DNA of 64,000 bases from Burkholderia lata (GCF_902499335.1 NZ_CABVQK010000003.1:248001-312000), one strand, 5' to 3'. Numbered from the stretch's first letter, positions 1 to 8,797 are shown. Program-made: numbers and translations. Notes: generated from the letters alone by a model not told the origin.

Positions 1-1592
1 GGCAGGTCGAATGCGCCTTCCGCCGTGGTGGCGTCGGGCAACCATTTCGCGGCGAGGCTCGGCATGCCGAACGTGCGAGGCATCGCCTGCGCGCTGATCG
101 ACTGGCTCGCCGACACGCCTTTCCATGCGACCAGCCTGCCGCTCGCATCGATAGCGCCGCTGTATCTCGCCACGCAAGCCGGGCGGTAGAAGTCGTGCGT
201 CATGTCCTGCGGGCGCGACCAGATCGTCTGCACGGGCCTTCCCTTCGCATGAAGCGCGATCGCGGCGGCCTGCGTGATGAAGTCGACCTCGAGCCGCCGG
301 CCGAATGCGCCGCCGATCAATTGCTGATTCACGGCCACCTTGTCTTCGTCCAGGCCCAGCAGCGCGGCGACTGCCTTGCGTGCCACCATGGGGGCCTGCG
401 TGCCGCACCAGATCGTTGCCGATTCGTCCTCGACCAGCACCGTGCAATTCATCGGCTCCAGCGGCCCGTGAGCCAGGTAGGGCACTTCGTACTGCGCGAC
501 CAGCGGCTTCGCGTGGCTCAGCGCGGCATCGGCGTCGCCGGCGGCGTAGAACACGTGGCGGCCCTCATCGTCGTCGAGGGCGTGCGTCAACGCCGTGCGG
601 ACACCTGCGGTATTCACGCCGGCAGCCGGCCCGTGATCCCACGTGACCGACAACTGGCACGACGTCCGCATCGCGATGAAGGGATTGTCGGCAATGACGG
701 CAACGCCGCCCGTTCCGCCGTTGTATGGCTCGATCCTGAAGATGCCGGTCACGCCCTTCCGGCTGGCAACGCCGGACGGGTTGAAATCCAGCGCCTTTCC
801 GCCAAGTGTCGGACACATCGTGACGCTCGCGTACAGGAGCTTGTCCGGAAGCACGTCGATGCCATAGCGCGCGCTGCCGTCGAGTTTCGAGTGCGCCTCG
901 ATGCGACCCAATCGTTTCCCGACCAGCGTGAACGTCTTCGGGTCCTTCAGGTCGACGTGTGTCGGGCGCGGCACGTCCCGCGCGAGCTGGACAAGTGCGC
1001 CGTACGTCGCCGAGCGTCCCGAACGATGCAGCACCATGCCGGCCTTCGTCTCGCATTCCGCGACGGGCACCTGCCAAAGCTTCGCCGCAGCGCTGCACAA
1101 CATGATGCGGGCCGTGGCGCCGGCCTCGCGCATGGGCCCCCACAGATCGATCATGCTCGTCGATCCTCCCGTGACCATCGAACCCAGATAGCGTGCTCCA
1201 TGGCGCACCAGCGCCGCTGCGCCGCGGGCGAGCAGGCTGTCATCATCGGGGCGAAACGGCAGGCCGTCGGCCAGCGATTCACGGTCCTTGTAGATCGTGT
1301 CGAGCGGAGACATGACGATGCGGACCCGCGACCAGTCTGCATCGAGCTCTTCCGCCAGCAACATGGCCGCGCCGGTATGTATCCCCTGGCCCATTTCGGA
1401 TTTGCTCATGACGATCGTCACGTCGTTAGCGGAACTGATCATCACCCAACCGTTCAGCGGCACATCGACACGAGACATCTCCAGCTGTGCGGGTATCCCC
1501 AGCCGGTCGTCGGGACGCCACCATGCCCAGCCGATCACCAGCATCCCCGCCGCGCCCGCACTGCCCAACAGGAAGGTTCTGCGCTTCACCAT
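1..1592 (-). CDS. Molybdopterin-binding large subunit of a xanthine dehydrogenase/isoquinoline oxidoreductase-like enzyme (C-terminus off window)
   Basis: An uninterrupted minus-strand frame runs from ATG 1592 to the window edge, about 530 codons, so the C-terminal part is missing. The N-terminus has a twin-arginine-like signal (VKRRTFLLG followed by a small hydrophobic stretch), which suggests folded export to the periplasm. Diagnostic motifs are SEMGQGIHTG near residue 65, GGSTS near residue 138 and GGAFGRR near residue 430. These are typical of the single-chain molybdenum cofactor subunit (IorB/aldehyde oxidase class), which hydroxylates N-heterocycles or aldehydes. No small [2Fe-2S] partner lies immediately upstream, so partners, if any, are downstream beyond the window. 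The substrate is not inferable. Confidence 0.88.
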   Translation of the reverse strand, partial: MVKRRTFLLGSAGAAGMLVIGWAWWRPDDRLGIPAQLEMSRVDVPLNGWVMISSANDVTIVMSKSEMGQGIHTGAAMLLAEELDADWSRVRIVMSPLDTIYKDRESLADGLPFRPDDDSLLARGAAALVRHGARYLGSMVTGGSTSMIDLWGPMREAGATARIMLCSAAAKLWQVPVAECETKAGMVLHRSGRSATYGALVQLARDVPRPTHVDLKDPKTFTLVGKRLGRIEAHSKLDGSARYGIDVLPDKLLYASVTMCPTLGGKALDFNPSGVASRKGVTGIFRIEPYNGGTGGVAVIADNPFIAMRTSCQLSVTWDHGPAAGVNTAGVRTALTHALDDDEGRHVFYAAGDADAALSHAKPLVAQYEVPYLAHGPLEPMNCTVLVEDESATIWCGTQAPMVARKAVAALLGLDEDKVAVNQQLIGGAFGRRLEVDFITQAAAIALHAKGRPVQTIWSRPQDMTHDFYRPACVARYSGAIDASGRLVAWKGVSASQSISAQAMPRTFGMPSLAAKWLPDATTAEGAFDL

Positions 1593-1873
1593 GATGTGGC
1601 CGCCGACATGCGTTGATCGAGTCACCGCGCATCCAGCGCATCACGCTGCGCGTCTCGACAATTCAATGTTTCAAACACAATCCGTCATTTCATTGCTGCT
1701 GCAATCACCTATATTAGTCACTGATATCGGCAACTGAGAACCTGAATGTGATATCGGTTTGAAACAAGCGCTGAAGACGCTGCCTGCCGCGGCCGGATGA
1801 ATATGCGTGGCTGCCGGGGCGCGAAGCGCGTCGTGCCAACCGCTTCGAACGCACCGCCAACCGGAGGTCGTTG
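1593..1873. promoter_or_regulatory. Divergent intergenic region with a 10-bp inverted repeat
   Basis: This gap separates the divergent molybdenum hydroxylase and the 777-residue gene. It holds TGTTTCAAAC at 1667-1676 and its exact reverse complement GTTTGAAACA at 1757-1766. A TGATATCGG direct repeat lies near 1721 and 1749. The stretch is AT-richer than its surroundings and probably contains both promoters. No FNR box was seen here. Confidence 0.4.
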
Positions 1874-4207
1874 ATGCTTGTCGATGAGGTTCACGCGTTG
1901 CTGCTTGACCTTCCGGCTCCGTGGCGAGAAGCGTTCAAACGTCACGGTCTTGACCTGGCCGGTTCGGGCACGCCCGAGGAGACGGCGAATCGACTGGGCC
2001 GGCCGCTGCCGATCGACTGGGACGATCCCCGCATTCACGATCTCTGCGCGAACACCACGCGCGCGATCGAGCCCGGCGACCCCGCGCGCAGCCTGATCTA
2101 TCACATGCTGGCACTGTCCGAGTGCCCGTCGCCGGATGCCGGCGTACGTCTCGAAGCGCTCGATTTGCTGGAGAACTACATCGCTTCGCTGGCGCCGTTG
2201 CCACCCGACTGGCAGACGCTGGACGTCGCGGTGCTGGCATATCAGTACCGGCCGGCGCGCCGTACGGGACATCAGCAGCATGCGGATCTCGTGTTCTCGC
2301 GGCTCGGCATCGCACGCAACGGCGACACCGACGCATGCTACGAAGAGCAGACCCGAAGCTTCGTGCCGCACGTGCGGGACGCGATCGAGCATGTCCGCGT
2401 GATGCCGGCGCGCTATGGCGCGTTTCTCGTCCGTCGGGTCACCGGTTCCGACAGGCTCGCACTGATCGAGGGCAGGCGAGCGGGCGACCATCAGCGAACC
2501 TTCGTCGAGCCCGTGCGCAAGCTGTTTCCCGATGAGTGCGTGCCCGGACGCCGGTTGACGTTGGAATATGGCCACCGCCATGTCAGCGAGAAATTGAAGC
2601 GGGCCGCCGAGGCGCGCTGGGGCGTGCAGCCGTCGCCATCAGGCGATCTGTGTGGCGCGCCGTATGCGATCAGTTGCCAGGATCCCGGCACCGTCACGCC
2701 TGCCGGCCCGACCGCGTCGTCAGTGGCCCTGAAGCGCTCGGGCGCAGGCGTGCTGTTGATGCCGGCCGCGCGGCCCCTGATCGAGCCCATGACCTCGGCC
2801 AACTTCGGGGTACACGGCTTTGGCGTGCCGGCTCAATGGTGGCTGGTACCGCTCGCCAATCGGCGCTTCACGACGATGAGAATCATCACGAACCTGTGGA
2901 AGCTGGTGCTGGCCGCCATCGACGAGGTGCGGCAGCAATATTTTCCGCATTTCGCGCCCGGGTGGCTGCAATTTCCCGAACCCCGCAATGCACCGGAGTT
3001 CATCAACATCCGGCACAAGGCGCATGAGGACGGTACCTATACGGATATGCGCGCACATCCCGTCGACCGGCAGGCATTTCTCGGAGAGGTCGGCAAAGGC
3101 GGCTACCGCGCGCAGTTGTTTCTCGATCACTGCTCCGAAGGGGTCGTGACGATCCGTATCGCCGAGCTGGCGGAACGCGCCGTGCTCCCGGCCTATTCGG
3201 TCGTTGCCGCGCCGGATTTCTATCCGTACGCCGACCAGGCGGAACTGCAGCGCTGGTTCAAGGACCGGCGGATCGATCCGAAGTCGCAGTTCAGGAGCGG
3301 CTCGCCGATATCGCTCAGCGCCGAGCGACTCCCGGCCAATCCCGGCCACATCGATCCATTCAGCAACACGCAGGCGTTTTCGCCGCGTGACCGGACGGTC
3401 GCCGTCGCGTTCAGCCTGGCGGCACGCGCAACGCGCCGGAAGGACAGGGACGTGCATACGCCACGCATGACTTCGTTTCTGTCGGACGCGTCTTCGGGTG
3501 TCTTTGCGCCCGGCTGGGACGTCACCTATGCGGGCAACCGGCGGGGCATCTTCCTCGCGACCTTCGGGTTGGGCAGCCCGTTCGCCGAGGACATCAAGCT
3601 GTGCGCGGCCTCCAACAGCTTCTGGCCCGCCGTGAGTCCCGATGCGTCCAGGACCTTCAATCGGACCGACGCGCCGACCGCCATTCCCATGCTCGACCGC
3701 GAACTCGGGTTGCATCCGTGCCATCCGCTGGTCGCGCGTGGCGACGAGTCGAATACGCGGCGCGGATGGGACGGTGAATACGGCCCGTACCTGACGCCCG
3801 ACGGCAGCGTGGATTACGCGGACATCGAGCGCTCGGACTACGTCGCCAACGCATTGCACGGCGAGGTGCTGTACGGCGCATTCGAGCACGTCGACTCGGC
3901 CGAGCTGATTCGTCGGATCAGTGCGTTGCGCCATGCCGTCGCTGCATGCGACAACGGACAAACACCTTCGCATACGAAGCTGTGGCTGGTATCCGCACGG
4001 GAACTCGGCGACTCGCCGGGTATTGCCGGGCGCTATCGCTTTCTTTTTGTGCTTCCTGCTGCTGATGCCGCGGCGCCGACACAGCACACGCCGGGACGAT
4101 TGCGCGTGCGCTACGGGGAGGCGATCCGTTGCGATGCGACCGACGCTCGGGTGATCGGGCCGGTGCTGCGCCGCGCACCGGGGCCCGACGCGCTCGGCCT
4201 TTACTGA
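1874..4207 (+). CDS. Large unrecognised protein with a faintly LodA-like C-terminal region
   Basis: A 777-residue protein starting at ATG 1874, six bases after GGAGG; a TTG at 1871 is the alternative start. I do not recognise the family as a whole. There is no signal peptide or membrane segment. Around residues 545-595 the sequence has an F-x-PGWDVTY stretch, then Cys577 and FWPAVSPDAS with Trp584. This order resembles the C-terminal part of LodA/GoxA quinoproteins (FFPGIE-like, then Cys, then a Trp-Pro motif), where a Cys and a Trp are cross-linked into cysteine tryptophylquinone. The next gene encodes a LodB-like flavoprotein, the usual maturation partner. The canonical LodA N-terminal motifs are absent, so the similarity is suggestive only. 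Confidence 0.6.
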   Translation: MLVDEVHALLLDLPAPWREAFKRHGLDLAGSGTPEETANRLGRPLPIDWDDPRIHDLCANTTRAIEPGDPARSLIYHMLALSECPSPDAGVRLEALDLLENYIASLAPLPPDWQTLDVAVLAYQYRPARRTGHQQHADLVFSRLGIARNGDTDACYEEQTRSFVPHVRDAIEHVRVMPARYGAFLVRRVTGSDRLALIEGRRAGDHQRTFVEPVRKLFPDECVPGRRLTLEYGHRHVSEKLKRAAEARWGVQPSPSGDLCGAPYAISCQDPGTVTPAGPTASSVALKRSGAGVLLMPAARPLIEPMTSANFGVHGFGVPAQWWLVPLANRRFTTMRIITNLWKLVLAAIDEVRQQYFPHFAPGWLQFPEPRNAPEFINIRHKAHEDGTYTDMRAHPVDRQAFLGEVGKGGYRAQLFLDHCSEGVVTIRIAELAERAVLPAYSVVAAPDFYPYADQAELQRWFKDRRIDPKSQFRSGSPISLSAERLPANPGHIDPFSNTQAFSPRDRTVAVAFSLAARATRRKDRDVHTPRMTSFLSDASSGVFAPGWDVTYAGNRRGIFLATFGLGSPFAEDIKLCAASNSFWPAVSPDASRTFNRTDAPTAIPMLDRELGLHPCHPLVARGDESNTRRGWDGEYGPYLTPDGSVDYADIERSDYVANALHGEVLYGAFEHVDSAELIRRISALRHAVAACDNGQTPSHTKLWLVSARELGDSPGIAGRYRFLFVLPAADAAAPTQHTPGRLRVRYGEAIRCDATDARVIGPVLRRAPGPDALGLY

Positions 4208-5194
4208 GTGATGGCGATGGATGCGTGTGACGTGCTCGTCGTCGGCGACGGGCCTGCCGGATGCGCTGCTGCGATCGCTGCGGCGAGAGCGGGCGGCAAC
4301 GTGTGGATGCTGGGCCGCGGGCGTTCGCGTACGGCGCCGGAATGCGTGTCCGGCGCCGCGCTCACGTTGCTCGATCGACTGGCGCCGAGGTTGGCCCGGC
4401 AACCGCATACATGGCTCGATGGTCGCGCCGATCCGCAGCAGGGGCGTGCAGTCATCCGCAGCCGCCTCGACGACGGCTTGCGTGCCGAGGCGCTGACCGC
4501 AGGCGTTCGCTATTCGCGTGCGCCCGCCGGCGGACTTGCCGCCCGTGTCGAACACGGAGCGGTCACGGGCATCACGCACGGTGACAGCGAGGTCGGCGCA
4601 AGCATCGTGATCGATGCGACCGGCATCAACGGCTGGTTGCATCGCGCGATTCGGCTCGATGTGGCAACCGACTCTTCGCCGTTCTGGCTTCGCCGCGGCT
4701 ACGCGCGCGGGCATGGGGCGCACCCCGGCACATACTGGACGATCGCGCATGGCGGCTGGCTATGGATGAAAGCAACTTCCACGTTTCGAATCTGGACGTC
4801 GCTATCGACGCTGCGCGATGGCGATATCGCGTGGCCAATCGACACGATGCCCGTCGGACCGGTGTGGCGCGAGTGCAGGCGCTGGCAGTGCGTGCACCAG
4901 ACCGCGGGACCCGGCTATATCGTGTGCGGCGACGCGGCGGGTTATCTCGATCCCGCGACCGGCGATGGTCTGCGTTTTGCCCTCGCTTCCGGCCTGCGCG
5001 CGGGCGCAATGGCCATCGAGGTTTCACGTCATCCGGATCGGGCGGGCTTGCTGGCCGCGCTGTACCGCGACTGGGTGACGCAAAGCTACGAGTACAACAG
5101 AGCCGTGTTGGCGCAGAGTTATACGCGAGCGGGGCTGGATATCGGATGGCACGACGCAGCTCGTCGATCGGACTGCCTGCCGCTCGGCAGTTGA
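4208..5194 (+). CDS. LodB/tryptophan-halogenase-like FAD-dependent oxidoreductase
   Basis: About 328 residues, starting at GTG 4208 directly after the upstream stop; ATG 4211 or 4217 are alternatives. The N-terminal dinucleotide-binding motif is VVGDGPAG. A mid-protein DATG follows, and the second FAD motif is CGDAAGYLDPATGDG near residue 240. This is the architecture of halogenase-like monooxygenases and LodB/GoxB maturases. The protein lacks an obvious WxWxIP halogenase motif, so chlorination is unlikely. Tight coupling to the 777-residue gene suggests it modifies that protein, possibly by building a quinone cofactor, or modifies a nearby peptide. Family assignment is firm; substrate is inference. 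Confidence 0.75.
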   Translation: MMAMDACDVLVVGDGPAGCAAAIAAARAGGNVWMLGRGRSRTAPECVSGAALTLLDRLAPRLARQPHTWLDGRADPQQGRAVIRSRLDDGLRAEALTAGVRYSRAPAGGLAARVEHGAVTGITHGDSEVGASIVIDATGINGWLHRAIRLDVATDSSPFWLRRGYARGHGAHPGTYWTIAHGGWLWMKATSTFRIWTSLSTLRDGDIAWPIDTMPVGPVWRECRRWQCVHQTAGPGYIVCGDAAGYLDPATGDGLRFALASGLRAGAMAIEVSRHPDRAGLLAALYRDWVTQSYEYNRAVLAQSYTRAGLDIGWHDAARRSDCLPLGS

Positions 5195-5207
5195 TACACC
5201 GGTCATG

Positions 5208-5243
5208 CAAAAAAGCCCGCCAGGAGACGGAACCTGGCGGGCT
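5208..5243 (-). terminator. Intrinsic terminator of the first double-glycine peptide gene
   Basis: An 11-bp perfect stem (AGCCCGCCAGG 5214-5224 with CCTGGCGGGCT 5233-5243) has an 8-nt loop. In the minus orientation it is followed by six T residues. Confidence 0.8.
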
Positions 5244-5344
5244 TGAAACACCGCGAGGACGAACCCGCGGCGGCCTGGAGAACATCGGTGGTGCGGTACG
5301 ACACTATCGAATACGGCTACCCCTGAGAGGAAGCATGGCGAAAC

Positions 5345-5605
5345 TTACAGACCCAGCTTGGCGATGACCTGGCCGCCAAGGTTGTTGATCGAGTTGGTCA
5401 CGCTGGTGAGATCCTGGTGGGTCGATGCATCGACTTGAGTAACCGGAGCCGTGATGGTGTTGGGGCTGGCGAACGAGAATCCACTGCCGGTAGCGATGTT
5501 GTTGATACCGGCGTTCTGGAACACGCTACCACCGCTGACGGAAGCCATTTCCTTGCGGCTGAGTTCGTGGGCGCGGGACAGGTCGTTGATCATCAGTGCG
5601 GACAT
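5345..5605 (-). CDS. Double-glycine-leader peptide (bacteriocin-like), copy 1
   Basis: An 86-residue peptide with a strong ribosome site (AAGGAG, seven bases before ATG). Its first 26 residues end in ELSRKEMASVSGG, which matches the leader of peptides cut after Gly-Gly by C39-protease ABC exporters. The remaining 60 residues are Gly/Asn/Ser/Thr-rich, almost uncharged and without cysteine, ending in AKLGL. No C39 transporter or immunity gene is visible in the window. Function is unknown: a secreted bacteriocin-like or signalling peptide is the simplest guess, or a substrate of the adjacent flavoenzyme. The strong Shine-Dalgarno and dedicated terminator argue that it is expressed. Confidence 0.75.
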   Translation of the reverse strand: MSALMINDLSRAHELSRKEMASVSGGSVFQNAGINNIATGSGFSFASPNTITAPVTQVDASTHQDLTSVTNSINNLGGQVIAKLGL

Positions 5606-6235
5606 GGTAAATCTCCTTGGGTTTGCTGCGGTCTGGAAGAGAGCACGTTTCGTTGCGCTCGCAGCTACAAATGCACGGGGCGTGCCAGCCTCGACGCGTG
5701 CGTGCTGGCGACTGACCCAACCTCATGAAAACAAAAGAAATTCAATCTGCGTGACGCCGCTTCACCGGGTTCGTCGAGCAGGATCGAAGCACGACGATGT
5801 CGGGTTCTTCCAAACAATTTCCGTGGCTGCTGTCTTGTCTCGGCCAACATGAAATGAAGCGTGGCGCTTGCGATTCGCGTCGACGGTATCCATGTGCGGC
5901 AGCAGCGATGCAGGCGCGCCTGCGCGAAAATTTGCCAACGCGCAAGCGATCCGACGGGCGGATGCAACCCGTATCGATGCGAGGATCGGGAATCATGTGA
6001 TTCGGATAGCTGAATTTTCTGAGAATCGGTAGAACGGCGGGACGTAGCGGGAATACCGCGTCGATGGTCAACGACGCATCGACGCGCCACGCAGTTCGAT
6101 GACTGGCGCCGCGTGCAGGGGAGGGAGGATGAAAAGTGCGTCGGGATCAGCACGGCCGCAGGTGGGGGAACAAGCGGTGCTGATGACGTCAGCGAATCGG
6201 CTTGTTCATGCCGGCTTCGTTCTCGTCATGCAAGG

Positions 6236-6267
6236 AAGCCCGCCAAGCGATACGGCCTGGCGGGCTT
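6236..6267 (-). terminator. Hairpin downstream of the second double-glycine peptide gene
   Basis: The 10-bp stem AAGCCCGCCA (6236-6245) pairs with TGGCGGGCTT (6258-6267). It is equivalent to the terminator of copy 1 but lacks its T-run, so it is probably weaker. Confidence 0.5.
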
Positions 6268-6367
6268 TGAACGTCGCGAGGACAACCCCGCGGCGGACTG
6301 GAGAACGTCGGTAGTTCGGTACAACGCGATCGAACACTGCTGCCGCTGCGAGAAAGCAGGGTGAAGC

Positions 6368-6628
6368 TTACAGGCCGAGCTTCCCGACAACCAGGCCGCC
6401 AAGGTTGTTGATCGAGTTGGTCACGCTGGTGAGATCCAGGTGGGTCGATGCATCGACCTGGGTAACCGGGGCCGTGATGGTGTTCGGGCTGGCGAACGAG
6501 AATCCGCTGCCGGTCGTGATGTTGTTGATGCCGAGGTTCTGGAACACGCTACCACCGCTGACGGAAGCCATTTCCTTGCGGCTGAGTTCGTGGGCGCGGG
6601 ACAGGTCGTTGATCATCAGTGCGGACAT
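6368..6628 (-). CDS. Double-glycine-leader peptide (bacteriocin-like), copy 2
   Basis: 86 residues, with the same AAGGAG ribosome site. The leader is identical to the copy at 5345-5605 up to the Gly-Gly. The mature part differs at only a handful of positions: Ala to Leu after the FQN, Ala to Thr in INNI(A/T)TGSG, Gln to Leu after the STH, and QVIA to LVVG near the C-terminus. All changes are neutral or hydrophobic and length is exactly kept. This suggests two peptides of the same function or a two-peptide pair. Transcription is divergent from the GMC oxidoreductase gene at 6998. Confidence 0.75.
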   Translation of the reverse strand: MSALMINDLSRAHELSRKEMASVSGGSVFQNLGINNITTGSGFSFASPNTITAPVTQVDASTHLDLTSVTNSINNLGGLVVGKLGL

Positions 6629-6997
6629 GATAAATCTCCTTGAGTTTGCTGCGGTTTGGAAGAGAGCACTTTTCGTTGCGCTCGCTGCTACAAACGCATA
6701 GGACGTGCCAACCGCGAATCACGTGCGCACGACGAGCCTTAAACACATGAAAACAAAGGAAATTCTGTACGGCTTTCGACGTTTCGCCGGTTTCGTCGGG
6801 CAAGATCGGGAAACGACGATGTCGGGTTTCTCCAAACAATTTCGCTAGCGGCTGTTTCACTTGATCCAACACGACAGCGGCCGGACGGGCCACATCGACT
6901 TCGCCGCGGTTGGCATCGCGATGCCTTCGCGGACGAGAGGATTCTTCAGGGGTTTCGCATCGGAACTGTGACGCACCTGCGTCAGGAGATCGTCGTC

Positions 6998-8599
6998 ATG
7001 AGCGCGATTGAATACGATGTCATCGTTGTCGGGAGCGGCTTCGGCGGAGCGGTGGCGGCCTGCCGCCTCGCGGAAGCGGGAAGAAGGGTGCTGGTGCTGG
7101 AGCGTGGTCGCCGCTGGACGCCGGACACGTATCCGCGTGACGAGGCCGACCCGTGGCTGTGGAGTCAGCGGAACCCGCAACGATTCCATGGCTGGGCCGA
7201 CCTGCGCGTATTTTCCAACATGTCGGTGGTGGCCGCCGCGGGCGTGGGCGGCGGGTCGCTGATCTACGCCAACGTCTCGGTCGAGGCCAGACCCGACGCC
7301 TTCGACCACGGCTGGCCACCGGAGATCACGTACGAGGCGCTCGAGCCTTTTTATCAGCGCGTGGGCTGGATGCTGTCGGTCCAGGAGGTGCCCGACAACC
7401 AGATCAGCGAACGCACCCGCTTGTTGCGCGACGCTGCCGACGCCTGCGGGTGGGGCGACCGGTATCGCAAGTTGCCGCTCGCCGTGTCGTTTTCGCCGAC
7501 CTACGATCCGTCCTTGCCCGGCGCGCGCGACGACCGGCATTCGGTCAGGCACGTCAACGTGCATGGCGTACCGCAGGGCACGTGCGTCCACTGTGGCAAT
7601 TGCGACATTGGATGCCAGGTGTCGGCGAAGAACACGCTCGACCTCAACTATCTGGCTGTGGCCGAGCGCCGTGGCGCAAAAATCCTGCCGTTGCACGTCG
7701 TGCAGAAGCTCGAGCCGCTGGGCCAGGGATGGCGCGTGCATTTCAACGTCATCGATCCCGCCGCCGGAAGCTTCATGCCCGGCACCGCGACGGCGGCCAC
7801 AGTGATCGTCAGCGCCGGATCGATCGGCAGTACCGAGTTGCTGCTCCGCTGTCGCGACGAGCATCGCACGCTGCCGAATCTATCGCCGAGGCTCGGCTGG
7901 GGCTGGGCTTTCAACGGTGATTTCGTCACGCCGGCCTTCTACAGGCACCGGAAGATCTCGCCATCGCACGGCGTCACCATTTCCGCCGCGATCGATCTTC
8001 TCGACCGGACTGACGACGATGGTGAGCCGCTGTTCGTCGAGGACGGCGGCGTGCCCAATCTTGCACATGATTTCGTGCGTCGCCATCTGCAGCGCTCGCA
8101 CGGCGGGGTGATGCGCACGTTCTGGCGAGCCTTCGCGCGCCATTTCGATTGCGATGACCCGGTCGAGAACATGATGCCCTGGTTCGGCCAGGCGATCGAT
8201 CCGGGTGACGGGCGCATGCGTCTCGGGCGCTGCTGGTTTGCGCCATGGCGTCGCGAGTTGCGGCTCGACTGGTCGTACACGCGATCCGAGGCGATTGTCG
8301 AGGCGATGGTCGATACGCACCGGCGCCTGTCGACCGTGACGGGCGGCGCCCCCTTCGTCCCGCCGACGTGGAGCGACTTCCACAAGCTGATCACGCCGCA
8401 TCCGCTCGGTGGTTGCAACATGGGGCTCACGCGCGCGGATGGCGTGGTGAATGCGGACGGAAAAGTATTCGGGTACGACGGGCTCTACGTGATGGACGGT
8501 GCGACGATTCCGCGTGCGCTTGGGTTGAATCCGTCACGCACGATCGCCGCGTTGGCCGAGCGCAATGTCGCCGTGTTGCTTGGCCGGGGGGCGGTGTAG
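6998..8599 (+). CDS. GMC-family (cholesterol-oxidase-like) FAD oxidoreductase
   Basis: 533 residues from ATG 6998, eight bases after AGGAGA; an in-frame GTG at 6968 is less likely. The FAD-binding motif is GSGFGG at residues 12-17. GVGGGSLIYANV follows near residue 85. The C-terminal GMC signature is HPLGGCNMG, followed by GLNPSRTIAALAE. CVHCGNCDIGC gives cysteines 196, 199, 202 and 206 in ferredoxin spacing. I recall this cluster from a branch of bacterial GMC oxidoreductases, but whether it binds a metal here is unknown. The enzyme likely oxidises an alcohol group. No electron-acceptor subunit lies beside it. Confidence 0.85.
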   Translation: MSAIEYDVIVVGSGFGGAVAACRLAEAGRRVLVLERGRRWTPDTYPRDEADPWLWSQRNPQRFHGWADLRVFSNMSVVAAAGVGGGSLIYANVSVEARPDAFDHGWPPEITYEALEPFYQRVGWMLSVQEVPDNQISERTRLLRDAADACGWGDRYRKLPLAVSFSPTYDPSLPGARDDRHSVRHVNVHGVPQGTCVHCGNCDIGCQVSAKNTLDLNYLAVAERRGAKILPLHVVQKLEPLGQGWRVHFNVIDPAAGSFMPGTATAATVIVSAGSIGSTELLLRCRDEHRTLPNLSPRLGWGWAFNGDFVTPAFYRHRKISPSHGVTISAAIDLLDRTDDDGEPLFVEDGGVPNLAHDFVRRHLQRSHGGVMRTFWRAFARHFDCDDPVENMMPWFGQAIDPGDGRMRLGRCWFAPWRRELRLDWSYTRSEAIVEAMVDTHRRLSTVTGGAPFVPPTWSDFHKLITPHPLGGCNMGLTRADGVVNADGKVFGYDGLYVMDGATIPRALGLNPSRTIAALAERNVAVLLGRGAV

Positions 8600-8797
8600 G
8601 TGTGCCGGGATCGGCGATGGTTGGCAGGCAATACCCACGAAAGGGGCAATGAAGCCCTTAAGGCAGGGGCTACCATCGCCGGTGGCGTCAGCGTCGTACA
8701 CGGACGCGCTCCGGGTTTCCTGGACAGGTTGGCGTATGAAGCCTTCCAGGCAGTGACGCACCAGAATTAGGATCAACCCATCGGAACCGGCCACTTA

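Larger units (their letters stand above)
5205..5845. repeat. Copy 1 of a ~640-bp diverged tandem duplication carrying a double-glycine peptide gene
   Basis: The unit comprises a terminator hairpin, the minus-strand peptide gene and about 240 bp of its upstream DNA. It aligns along its whole length with 6228-6860. Two upstream blocks are especially conserved. CATGAAAACAAAAGAAATTC at 5724-5743 corresponds to 6746-6765. CGACGATGTCGGGTT at 5792-5806 with CCAAACAATTT at 5810-5820 corresponds to 6814-6828 and 6832-6842. These blocks probably contain the promoter. Beyond them, 5846-6227 holds no convincing gene. Confidence 0.8.
6228..6860. repeat. Copy 2 of the diverged tandem duplication carrying a double-glycine peptide gene
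   Basis: This is the counterpart of 5205-5845. The order is the same: hairpin, peptide gene and upstream conserved blocks. The coding part is clearly more conserved than the flanks. That indicates an old duplication with selection or gene conversion on the peptide. Confidence 0.8.

Noticed and set aside
195..1616. 473-residue plus-strand ORF
   Set aside because: It is the antisense shadow of the molybdenum hydroxylase gene, whose minus frame has a Tat-like signal and the GGAFGRR motif.
1874..4207. Direct annotation as LodA lysine oxidase
   Set aside because: The N-terminal LodA motifs are absent and only a short C-terminal resemblance is seen, so it is kept as a hypothesis.
2720..4750. 676-residue minus-strand ORF
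   Set aside because: Antisense to the 777-residue and flavoprotein genes, with no motif and shadow-like composition.
6129..6314. Plus ORF after GGGAGGGAGG-ATG
   Set aside because: The purine run touches the ATG with no spacing, and the frame runs through the terminator hairpin of the minus-strand peptide gene.
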